This document shows positions 48,371 through 61,019 of a stretch of DNA of 64,000 nucleotides, one piece after another. The notes beneath the pieces are model-generated. The model was not told the DNA's origin, searched no databases, and saw only the letters and a program-made list of their open reading frames with translations. Position 1 is the stretch's first letter. Each line of letters begins with the position of its first letter. The stretch covers positions 5,001 to 69,000 of the forward strand of contig MCFG01000215.1 in NCBI GenBank assembly GCA_002104895.1. The letters are read 5' to 3'. Both the position numbers and the translations under genes were made by a program. The DNA is from Anaeromyces robustus. Lineage: Eukaryota > Neocallimastigomycota > Neocallimastigomycetes > Neocallimastigales > Neocallimastigaceae.

Positions 48371-50546
48371 TTAAACATATTGTTGTTTTTTATATTTCTT
48401 TAAAATTTTTTTATTACAGCAATATATTATTAAAACAAATATAATCAAAACTATAAATAATGAGGAAAGTGATATTATAGCTCTATTACGAATTGATTTT
48501 TTTCTGAATTCCTTAATTTCATCAATTGTAATTGAATTAGTTAATTGATTATTTTCTAAATTTCTATTATTAAAGATAAAAAAGTAAATTAATAATATTT
48601 TAGAATAATTAAATATTAGAAAGATAAAAAAGTAAATTAATAATATTTTAGAATAATTAAATATTAGAAAGATAAAAAAGTAAATTAATATAATATTTTA
48701 GAATAATTAAATATTAGAAATACATAAAACTAATATATCATATTATATAATTATTTTTATGCAACTTACATATAATTTAATTCAGCTAATTTATTAAGGA
48801 AAGGTGAAACTGGACCTGTTAAGTTATTGTTACTCAAATCTCTATAATTATATAATATTATTATGTGTCATAGAATTTAATATAAATTTACTTTTATTTT
48901 ATTTTATTTTATTTTATAATAAACACGAAAATTAAATATTTGACTTACAATGATTCTAGGTTAGATAAATATCCAATTTCATCTGGAATTGAACCAGTTA
49001 TATTATTGTAACTCAAATTTCTATTATTATATAAAAATTTATAATTAAATTAGTAATATAATAATAAAAAAAATGTTTATTTTAAATATTTATATAATAT
49101 ATTATATTATATTTCAAATAATTTTATATTTATTATTTTATTTTTTTTTTATTTTATTTTATTTTATTAGATAATAAATAATATAATTAAAATTTTTACT
49201 TACAATGTTTTTAGGTTAGCTAAATTTTCAATCTCCTTTGGAATTGAACCAGTTATATTATTGTAACTCAAATTTCTATTATTATAGAAAAATTTATAAT
49301 TAAATTAGTAACATAATAATTAAAAAAAAAAAAAAAAAATGTTTATTTTAAATATTTATATAATTATTTTATTATATAACAAATAATATAATTAAATATT
49401 TTACTTACAATGATTCTAGGTTAGTTAAATTTTCAATCTCCTGTGGAATTGAACCAGTTATCTTATTGTAACTCAAATTTCTATTATTATATAAAAATTT
49501 ATAATTAAATTAGTAATATAATAATAATAAAAAAAAAAATGTTTATTTTAAATATTTATATAATATATTATATTATATTTCAAATAATTTTATATTTATT
49601 ATTTTATTTTATTTTATTTTATTTTATTATATAACAAATAATATAATTAAATATTTTACTTACAATGTTTTTAGGTTATTTAAATTTTTAATCTCCTTTG
49701 GAATTGAACCAGATATATCATTATTTTGTAATTCTCTATTATTATATAATAATATATAATTTATATAAATATTTAAATAATATTTTATTATTATTATTAT
49801 TATTATTATTATATTATATTATATTATATTTTATATAATTTTACTTTATTTTATTTTATTTTATAATAAATAAGAAAATTAAATATTTTACTTACAATGA
49901 TTCTAGGTTAACTAAATTTCCAATTTCCTTTGGAATTGAACCTGTTATATTACTGTTTTTCATATTTCTTTTATTTTAATATTTTGTATATATTCAGAAA
50001 TAGTAATATATATAATTTGTAATATAAATATAAATTATTTTTAATATTATAAAAAAAAATATTTATTTATTTATTTATTTATTATGTTATAATATTTTTA
50101 TATATTCTTTTTTTTTTTTTTTTTTAAAAAAAATATAAAATATTTAAAATATATATGTATTAAATAATAAATCTTTTATTAACAATTTTTGTATTAATAA
50201 AATTATATTTACAATTTTGTAATACGTCCGTCAACACAAATTACATTTTCGAGTGAACAACAATTAGAGGATTCTTCTTGTAATAATGATTCTTTTTGTA
50301 ATAATTTATTTAAGAATTCACAATCACTAATATTACGTTTTATTTTTAAATTATTATCTAAAATATTTTTAATAATAGTAGTAAATGAATGAATGAATGT
50401 ATAAATAAATATATATAAATTAGAAATTAAAAATTGTATAATTTAAAAAGCAATTATTTAATTTATTTAAATATTATGATGTTACTTTTGATAGCAATAA
50501 CACAAGTAGTTAAATGTAAAACTAATAACTTTGTAAAAATTCTCAT
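48371..50546 (-). CDS. Leucine-rich-repeat single-pass membrane protein (9 exons)
   Basis: Minus-strand exons: 50486-50546, 50213-50357, 49896-49967, 49664-49735, 49409-49480, 49204-49275, 48949-49020, 48770-48841, 48371-48563. They total 831 bases in consistent phase, giving 276 residues. MRIFTKLLVLHLTTCVIA is a signal peptide. A Cys-containing LRR cap follows (SDCEFLNKLLQKES, SSNCCSLENVICVDG). Six repeats of the plant-type consensus come next, for example NLSYNNITGSIPKEIENLAN and NLSYNKITGSIPQEIENLTN, each encoded by one exon of exactly 72 bases. The last exon has a final partial repeat, then a membrane helix (AIISLSSLFIVLIIFVLIIY) and a short Lys-rich cytoplasmic tail (CCNKKILKKYKKQQYV). 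Extracellular recognition or adhesion is likely from the architecture; the ligand is unknown. No kinase domain. Confidence 0.9.
48573..48718. repeat. 47-bp tandem repeat in LRR gene intron 8
   Basis: Three near-perfect copies of a unit with GATAAAAAAGTAAATTAATA and TTTTAGAATAATTAAATATT in the last intron. The third copy has a 3-base insertion. Confidence 0.8.
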
Positions 50547-53011
50547 TTTTATTTATTGATTATATTATTTATTAATATTATGTGATTATGTTTTATTTTA
50601 TTTTTTTTTAATATTTTATTTTATTATTTTATTTTAATTTATTTTTATTTTATTTTATTTTATTTTATAATAATTATTTTTATATTTAATTATTATTATA
50701 ATAATTATTTTTATAATTATTTTTATTATAATTGTTTGTTTGTTTTTTACGTTTTTTTTCTTATTTTGTTTTTTTTTTTTTTTGTTCAAAGAAGTAATAC
50801 TTTTTTAATTTTTATATTTATATATATATTTTTTAATTTTTTTATATTTAATATATATTTAATATATTAATGTTAAATACGAGCCATAAAAATGAATGGA
50901 ATTGAATATTCTATATTCTATAATATAAATAATAAAATTATTCTAAATGTTGAAAAACATAATAATTAAAGTTTAGAATATTCAATAAAATAAACATACA
51001 ACAATATATAGCAAGCCACAGTACTGTTACATTTCATTCCATATTTTTGTTTTTTCTGAAATAAATTTATTTAATTAAAAAAAAAAAAATAAAATAAAAA
51101 AATTATATTTATATATAAATTCTTTTTTGTACTACATTACAATTTATAAAATAAAAACCTTTAAACAAAAAAAAAAAATAAAATAATTTTATTTTTTTTT
51201 TTTTGTTTAAAGTTTTATTTTAAGAAAATCAAACTTTTTATGTATTTATATATATAAAATATAGTTTATGTATTTTTTTTTTTTAAAAATTAAAAAATTA
51301 TAATGAAATTTTAAATATTATTAAATATTATTAAAAGTTTAATTATGGATAAAAATTTTTTTTTTTTGAATAAATGATATATTACTTTATTCCTATTCAA
51401 TTTTAATATATAAATGTTTTTCTTTCTTATTAATAATATAAGTAATATATTAATATAAAAATATAATTTACATATTAATAATAAAATAATAAATACATAA
51501 ATAATTGAATAAATAAATAAATATACATATAAATAAATAAATATACATATAAATAAATTAATAACACTTTTAAGACTTTTAAAAATTTTTAATTTAAATT
51601 TTTATTAATACATTAATAAATTAATAACTTACAAATCAACATTAATATTTTTTTTTGTTGTGAAAAGTTTTTTAAGTTTTTTTTTTTTTTTTAATTATTA
51701 TTATAAAACTTTTTAAATAAATTATTTGTATTTTTTAAAAGTAATGATTTCTATTTTAATCCCAATTCATCATAGTCTTAATCATAGATTAGGTAATGGT
51801 TATAAAAGAATGTCTTCCTCATCTCCATATAATTTATATAAAAAAAGTTATATAAATTTTAAATATGAAAAAATTAATATAAATAATTAAGTATTGATAT
51901 AAGCTGAAAGATTAAAAAATTTTGAAAATGATTAATTAAATCAAGATATATAATTCAATATTAATATTAATATAAATTAAATTAAATTAAATTAAATTAA
52001 ATTAAAGGTTCTATCCAACTTCCACATTAATACTTACAATAACGATGCAATCTTGATTCTTTTTGGATATTTAAGTGAATATAATAATACGAATATAAAT
52101 AATATTGGAAGTTTCCCCTTTTCAAAGACTCTAAAACTATTCATATTAAAAATTTTGGAAAGAACTTAGATATATTATGTTTTTAAGAGTTTTCGAATGT
52201 ATTTACTTATTAAAACACTCCAAACAATGAATGATTTAAAAAAAAAAATTTTTTTATTTTTTTAACTGTATAATAAATTATCTTAATAATGAAAATTATT
52301 ATAAATCTGAAAAAAAAAGAGTTTATAAATGAAATGATTTTATATTGAAAATTATCTTGGCCATAAATTTAATGTAAAAATGTTTATACTTAACAAAATC
52401 TATTTTATTTTTGTTAATGATCATATTTGAAAGGTAGTTATTATTATTGAAAATATTGGATTTTTTTTACATATAGGTTATTAATGAAATATTAAATTAT
52501 TTTTTACATTTTAGTATTGTATTTTTTTTTTTTTTTTTATTTTTATTTACTTAATAATTAATTCAATTATTATTATAAAATTATTTAATTAATTACTTCT
52601 TATATTAAATTAATTATTTATATTCAGTTAAATAATTTAAAATTTGTAGAAATAAAAATAATTTTTTTTATTATCATTATTTAAATAAATCTTTCAAAAA
52701 GAATAATATATTTAAATATTTTACTAATTGACTTAATCATATTATTAACACATTGATATGAAATCAAATATTTTACATTTTTTATATCAACTTAAATTAT
52801 GACTTATATTTTTAATCATGATATAAAATTTTTTTTGTTAAAATTTTTTTATGGACTTTACATGTTATATGTTTTTAATATTTAAATTCTTTAATTATTT
52901 TAATTTATAATAAATGAAAAAAAAAGTGTTTTGAAGATATTAAATTCTACCTATAATAAAATTCTCACTGACTATTTATCTCAAAATTTGTTTAAAATAA
53001 TAAGGACTATA

Positions 53012-53070
<59 letters not shown>

Positions 53071-53465
53071 AATATTATATTATTTTGTTGAATTATTAGA
53101 CATAAATATATTTATTTTGTTTATTATATATATTCTTTAATATTTATATATATATATATTTATTTTTAAGTATATTTAAATAAATTCAATATCAGAAGAA
53201 ATAAAATTAAAAAATTTTGTTTATAAATTTTTAAAAAAAAATTTACATAATAATTATTACTTTTTTTTTAAAAAAAAATAATATTACTAAATGATTTATA
53301 TAAAATTTTAATAATAGATAATAGATAATATATATATATTTCTTTTATAAAAAAAGATTACTAAAACAAATATTTTATGTTTTATGATTTATATAAAACT
53401 ATAGTAATAGATAATAGATAATATATATATATTTCTTTTATATAAGAATAATAGAATTATAACTG
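50547..53465. other. AT-rich intergenic sequence upstream of the LRR gene
   Basis: The left end is the promoter side of the LRR gene. Patches of lower AT content at about 51,750-51,830 and 52,010-52,150 (GGTTCTATCCAACTTCCAC) could be decayed coding or repeat sequence, but I cannot name them. An (AAAT)n tract lies at about 53,012-53,070 and a pair of ~60-base repeats (ATAATAGATAATATATATAT) near 53,310 and 53,405. Confidence 0.45.
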
Positions 53466-53640
53466 GATACTTTATTCGTAGTTGGTAAAGTATCTAGTAA
53501 AGCAAATGGACTCTTTGGTGATAATTTGATTTTCCTTTTGAAATTTTACTACATCCTCATTTAAATCATTAATTTGTTGATTAACTTGACTTAAATCTTT
53601 AATCAGACCAACATTAGAAGATTGTTTAAATTTTTAAAAA
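53466..53640 (-). pseudogene. Coding-like relic with coiled-coil character
   Basis: One minus-strand frame reads SNVGLIKDLSQVNQQINDLN then EDVVKFQKENQIITKES, helical and gene-like in composition, and then degenerates. No start, splice sites or family can be given. It may be an exon remnant of a lost gene or part of an undetected element. Confidence 0.35.
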
Positions 53641-56600
53641 ATTTATAGTTTTAATAATGATATTAAATATTTATATAGATTCTAATTTTAGTAGAGGACC
53701 AAGAAACAAGAAAATCCATGACGAGATATTTAGTATAAATTGGAAACAGTACTACTAATTGGTATAATTGTTATCATCTTTTGCCAAAAATGAATATTAT
53801 GGAGATTTCTTAATAGGCGAAAGAATCCTAATAGTATAAAAATATATTAAAATGAATTAGGTATTTAAATATTATGAGTAATTCTAATAATACGGCTATA
53901 TTTCTTTTTTTTTAATAATCAAAACAAGTCATGAAAATTAAAAAAAAATAATAATAAATTTAAAACTATAGGATACATAATTAATTTAATATTAATAAAA
54001 AATTTAAAAACTACTTCAAAGAATTATATTTTTTTTTTAATAATCAAAACAAGTTAATTTTTATAAAAATAAAAGAATAATAATAAATTTAAAATAAATT
54101 TATTATTATTATTCATGTTATCTTATATATTTTTTATATATTTTATATATATTATATGTTATATAATATATATATAGATAATTTAACATTAATAAAAAAT
54201 TTAAAATTTACTTCAAAGGATTATAATTTTTTTTAATAATCAAAACAAGTTAATTTTTATAAAAATAAAAGAATAATATTAAATTTAAAACAAATTTATT
54301 ATTATTATTCATGTTATCTTATATATTTTATATATTTTATATATTTTATAAGATACATAGATAATTTAATATTAATCAAAAAATACAGAAATTAGCTCAA
54401 AGGATTTATTTTTTTATAATGTAATAATATATTTGATAATGTAATAATATGTAATACAAGAATTTTTTCGGCATTCGCATGTAGTAAAATTGTCTATGAT
54501 AATTATAAAATATATAAACAAATATTAAAATATATATCACTTTATTTAATGTATAAAAATAAATTAATATTTATTTCAATTTTATGTTATAAATAGTTTT
54601 CTTTTTTCTTTTTCTTTTTTTTTAAGCTTTTTATTTATTATTAATAAAAAAATATTATTTTTTTTTGTATATATTTTTATTTTACTCTATAAAACTTAAC
54701 CAATATTCACTAGTTCTTTTTAGTAATTTTTTTTTTTTAAAAAAAAAAAATTTCTAAAAAAGATCAATAAATGAAAAAAGGAAAAAAAAAAAAAAAAACA
54801 ATAATTAACTATAAATAAACTTTAAATACTAAAGAACAATATATAATGTTATTGTTTATTATTTTATTAAAATTATGTAATAAATATTGGGGAATGTTTA
54901 ATGTTTAATGAAACACAAGTTCACTTAATAATAAAAGTGAGGGGAAAAATTAATATTTAACTGATACTTTAATTTTCTCATAAATATTTATAATAATAAC
55001 AAACTACTTTTATATCAGAAAAAAAATTAGGTTTATTTAATAGTTATTGGTTTTATATTTTATATTTTATGTTTTGTATTTTTTTTATTTATTTATACTT
55101 TATAAGAAGTTGAGATTTCTTAAATCTTTTGTTTAGTACAGGATAAATGAAATATAATAATAAATTTTTATAATTTTTTTTTTTTTTCATCTTTATTTAT
55201 TTATAATAAATTTATTTTTAATTTTTAATATTTTGTATATTTATTTTATATATAATTTAATTGTATATATTATATATACTGTTACATATTATGCATTATC
55301 TATATTAAATATTATATAATATTATATTATATTATATTATACTGTATTATATTATATTATTATATATGATTAAATAAATAATAAAACATAAATAAATAAC
55401 AAAACAAATAAATGTAACAACATCGTTGTATATCTTTTTATTATTTAAATTTTACATATAATAAATTTATATATAATATTATTATATAATTAATAATATT
55501 ATTTTCTGTATATATTATATTTGTATTACACAAATTAAAATTTTATTGGTTATTTATTTTATATAATTATTGATTATAACCATAATTATTAATATTATGA
55601 TATTATTATTTATTATTTATTTTGTATAATTATTTGTTTTGTATTATTATTTGTTTTGTATTATTATTTATTTTGTATTATAATTTTTATAATACAAAAT
55701 ACAAAATACAAAATACAAAATATATTAATAATATTTGAACTAATACTTTAAATATTCTAAAATAGTTAAACAGCATCTCAACAAAAAAAATCACACTATT
55801 TTTGAATCATATGTTCTGAATAAATCTATGTAATATACATAAAATTATTATTTAAGTCATTCTGAATCAATACCCTTTTTTATCAAAATGGACTATTGGG
55901 CTACACTTTCTATCCTAATTAAAAGAGGTTTTTTTTTCTACTAATTTTTATATATTCTATACATTAATATATATATAAATATGTATATATATATACAAAT
56001 ATATATATATATATTTATTATGATTATAAATGCTTTTTTTATTTAAATATAAATTTTTATTTATTATGATTATAAATGCTTTTCTATTTATTTATATATT
56101 ATAATAAGTGTTATTAGCCACTTATATGTTAATATAATTGATTAATTATTATATATACTTATTATTATTGTTATAATAGTTTTTTTTATATTATTATTAA
56201 TATTATTAATATTATTACTATTATATTATTATTATTTAAATCCATATATAGTTAATTATTATTTAAACTCTTATGTTTTGTTAATATTATAATCCATATG
56301 GTTTCATTTTTTGTAACTAACAAAGTGTTTTATGATTTATGATATTTTTTTTTTATGATAATTTTATGACACAATATAATTAAAATTTTAAAAAAAGTAA
56401 AAAAAAAAATTAATAATTTTTAGTTAATATTTTGTTATATTAAGTTATATTTTGTTATATTCTGTTCTTATAATTAATTTAATTGGAAAATTTAATTTAA
56501 AAATGTTATTATTACAATAAAATAAAATCGAAATAAATAAAAAAAATTTTTTTATTTTATATTTAAAAATATTAGTAATTAAAGTATTTAAAAATTACTA

Positions 56601-59451
56601 ATTATGCTTTGTATTGTTTATTTTTTTTTTTAAAAAAAAAATTGATTTTATGTATCATTTCTAAAAAAAAAATAATAATAATAATAATAAAAAAAAATTT
56701 GATCAAATTAAAATGAAGACATTTCATTTGTTGATTTACTTAATCATTTTATATTAAAAATTTAATTCTTTAATAAAATTTAATAAAATTTAATATTATA
56801 TTAATAATACTAAAATAATTAATTTTTATTAATTTTTATTAATTTTTATTAAATTTTAAATATAAAAAAAAATGTTAAAAGATTTTTTGATTATATTAAA
56901 TATAACAAGATTTAATACTGTTTTATTGTTTATGTGTAAAAACCTATAGAATTAGAAAAATTAATATAGAAAAAAGAAAAAAGAAAAAGAAAAAAAAAAA
57001 AAAAAACAAACAAAACAAAATATAAAATTAAAAAAAAAATTAAAAAAAAATTAAAAAAAATTAACAGAAAAAATAAATAACAAAAAAAGATATAAAATGT
57101 TTTATGAGTTTATTTAATATATATAGTATATAATATATAATATATACAATTATATATATTATTCTATAATTTTTTTATACCATAACATATATAATGAATT
57201 TATTATTGTATATAATAACTTGAATATTTTACACCAAATTAAAATTGAAATTAAAATTAAAATTAATAAAAATATTGACTAAAACAGAAAGATTTTGTAT
57301 ATTATAATAATTAAAAATAATAATTAAAAAATAATAATTAAAAAATTAGAAAAGAAAAAATAAATAAATTAAAGTTACTACTACATATAAAGTTTTATAT
57401 ATTACCATTTTAAAACTTTTTAAAAGTTTTAAATCGTTGTAATTTTAATTATTATAATTTTATATATTATAGAGTTATATTGTAATTAGTTTAATTTTTG
57501 ATTATCTTTGATATGCATTTTTTTTTTCTTTATAATAAAATATTAATAATATTAATTTAATAATTCATTAAACTTATATATAAAAAATATTGTTTTTTTT
57601 TATTTTTATTTGTTTTGTATAAAGTTTACTTTGTATATTGATTTAAACAATATTAAGAATAATTGGTGTTGCCACTATCATTAGAAATCTTAAATTTTAT
57701 TTTTAAAGGTTTTACCTTTAATATTATTTATTATTACTTTATTATTCTATATGTTTATTCAAGTATTTATATATTTATTTATTTATATATATATATTTAT
57801 TTTCTTATATTATTTATGTATAGATTTATAAATTTATAAATATAAATATTTAATTATTTACTTATTTATTTATTTATTTATTTATATAGCATATGTTATG
57901 AAAGTGAATTGCAGTAACAACAATTATAATTATGAAAATGGTCAAAACATCCATAAATGGCTTATATCATTTTAAGGTATGCTCTATCTTCCATTTAATT
58001 TATTTAATTTATATTTAATAAAACGAAAATTCTTTTTTATATGTATTACAACAAATTTTATAAATTTTTTACTATATATAAATTTATTATATTTATTGAC
58101 TAAAATAATTTTTTTATAAACAATAGATTAATAATAATTAGTTAATAATAAATAAATAATTAATTAATTAAATAAATAATCCTAGAATTATAATACTGCT
58201 TAGTAATAAGTATTGAATATAAGAAACAGTGTAAGTAATAAATAAATTAATATATAATATATAGTATATAATAAATAAGTAGAAATTTTTAATAATAATA
58301 ATAAGTAAAATGAATAGAAATTATGATAATAATAATATTAAATAATAATATTATTATTATATTATTAATTAGTGTTATTAATTATACTAATGTTTTTTTT
58401 TTTTTTTACTTTATTTTTCTTTTTTTTTTTTTTTTTTTTTTATTACAGATGAATAAAATCAAAAATTCTGGTTTCTAATTGGTGCAATTTAAATTAAAAA
58501 AAATTTTTTTTTAATTATTGATACAAATAGAAAAAAAAATTATGATAAAAAATTTTCTTCAATTATAAAAAATACTTTTTAATTAAATAATATATTGTAA
58601 CACAATATATTGTAATATATGATTAATTGTTTGAATTTAAACAAATAAATAAAAATTCAATTCAATTCAATCATTCATCAAATGTATCAAAGTTGAAAAA
58701 AAAAAAAAAATAAGCTTTTTTCTCTCTTATTTAAGTAGGTTTTTTAATTCAATGCTAATAATAATAATAATAAATAATAATAATAAATAACGAATAAAAT
58801 AAAATAAAATAATCATTATAATACTAAATATTATTATTATTATTTATTATTATTTATTATGATTATTATTTATTTATTTATTATTATTATTATTTATTAC
58901 AGTTAATATTATTATTATTATTTATATTATATTAAACTTTAATTATCAGAAGGGAAATGAAAAAACTTTTTTGATTTTATTAATGATTATTTTATTATTA
59001 AAATAATTAAAAATAATAATTTTTTTATTATTAATATTTTGTGAATAACACACCATATTGTGTATTTATTTTATATTAGTTTATATTATTTTATATTATT
59101 GTAATTCTTACTATTATTGTTATTATTGTCATTATTATTACTGTATTTCTTTCTTATTTAATATAATTAACAATGACAATAATAAATAAAAGTAAAAAAA
59201 AAATTTTATTAATAATATTTTTAATAATGAAATAAAAGTGGATGTTAAATATTTTTTTTTTTTATAATTATACTAAAATATATATATATAAATAACTAAA
59301 GTTATGTTACATAAAGATATTTTTTTTCTTTCACTCTTTAATTGTATTACAAACAACATTTTTTTTTTTAGTTAGGTAACACTTCACATTTCTAAAAAAG
59401 GAATTAAAAATTCTCCATTACTATTAAAACTTCTTTTCTTTCTCTTTCTCT

Positions 59452-59492
<41 letters not shown>

Positions 59493-61019
59493 CTTTTTGT
59501 TTATTTCCATGTAACCACGTTAATTTATTTAAATCATGTATTCTTTTTTTTTTTTTTTTTTACTTTCTATATTTAAAAAAAAATTGTTACGAATAATTTT
59601 AATATAGATTAAACAATAATTAATTATCTTTTACCATAAATAATATTAATAATAAAAATTATTTAATAAACTTTTTTTTTTCTTAATTATTTTATTAATT
59701 AACCAATTCAATATATTAAATATATTTATTATATTAAATATATAAATAATATTCCATAATATATATTATTTATTATATATTTTATTTTATTTTATTTTAT
59801 TATATTTTATTATATGGTATAATATTATATTATATTATAAAGTTAAAATGTAAATATATTTTATTATTTTATTATTTTATTATCATTTTACTATTTTATT
59901 ATATATAGAATTTGTTTTATTAAATTTATATACAACATTTATTTACCATATATAATCATTTAATTTATTTTTTATTTTTTAATTTTTTTAATATTTTTTT
60001 TTTTATCTTTTATATTATTATATTATTTAAAATTCCTACATTAATTTTTTAGTTTTTCCTTCTGTTTCATCTGTTTAATTTTATTAAATATATTTTTGTA
60101 CTCATTTTTTTAATTTAAGTAAAATATTAAGAAAAACTTTTAAAATTTTGATGAATTAAATTAAAAAAAAAAAAAAAAAAAAATAAATAAAATAAAATAA
60201 TATATATTTATTATATATAAAATAATTTATTTTTATAAAAAAAAAATGAGAAAAAAAAAAGAAAAAAAGAAAAAAAAGTTTTTATTTATTTATTATTATT
60301 ATTAATTTTAAATATTATTCATTTAGTTTTGAAAAAAAAAACTTTATATTTAAAGGGTTCAATTTCACTTTTTTTTTCTTTTTTTTTTTTTTTAAATGCA
60401 CAAATAAAAGTTAGAATAAAGAAAGTAAAAAAAATAAAGAAAATAAAAAAAAAGAAAGAAAGAAAAATAAAACAAAAAAAAGAAAGATAGAATAAATAAA
60501 ATAATATATAAAAATAAAAAAAAAAAAAAAAAAGAAAAATAAAAATAAAAATAAACAAAACAAAACAAATTAAATAAATAAAAATAAATAAATAAAAATT
60601 AAATAAAAAAAAAAAAAAAACTTTTTTTTTATTGACTCTTAATGATTATATTTAAAATATAATCAATTATTTAATTTTATATAGAGAAGAGTGGATAAAA
60701 AAAATTTTTTTTTTGTAACTTTAGTTGTAATTACATAATATTAAAGGTATAATTAATTATTATTATATATTGTATTTTATATATAATATACTAAATATTT
60801 TTGATTTATTTTTATGTATTTATACATATAATTAAAATAGTTGTAAAATTATTATTATTTTTTTAATAATAAAAGTATAATACTAATCATAATATTATTA
60901 TTGTAATAGATATATTATTTTATTTTACCTAATCTTTTCGTCTTCCTAAGAAAAAAAAAATAAAAAATAAAAATTAAAAATTAAATTAATAAAATAAAAA
61001 AAATCTTTCGTCTTCCAAA
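53641..61019. other. Long AT-rich intergenic region
   Basis: About 7.4 kb with almost no G or C. It has related ~100-base repeats near 53,900-54,400 (AATAATCAAAACAAGTTAATTT words, three or four copies), ATTATATTATATTA runs at 55,310-55,365, TTTGTATTATTATTTG repeats near 55,620-55,690 and long T runs at 58,421-58,442 and 59,457-59,490. No gene, tRNA or virus-like sequence is recognised. The last few hundred bases should hold the promoter of the CotH gene. Confidence 0.5.

Noticed and set aside
60319-60558. Minus-strand Phe-rich frame
   Set aside because: Translation of A/T homopolymers; no conserved feature.
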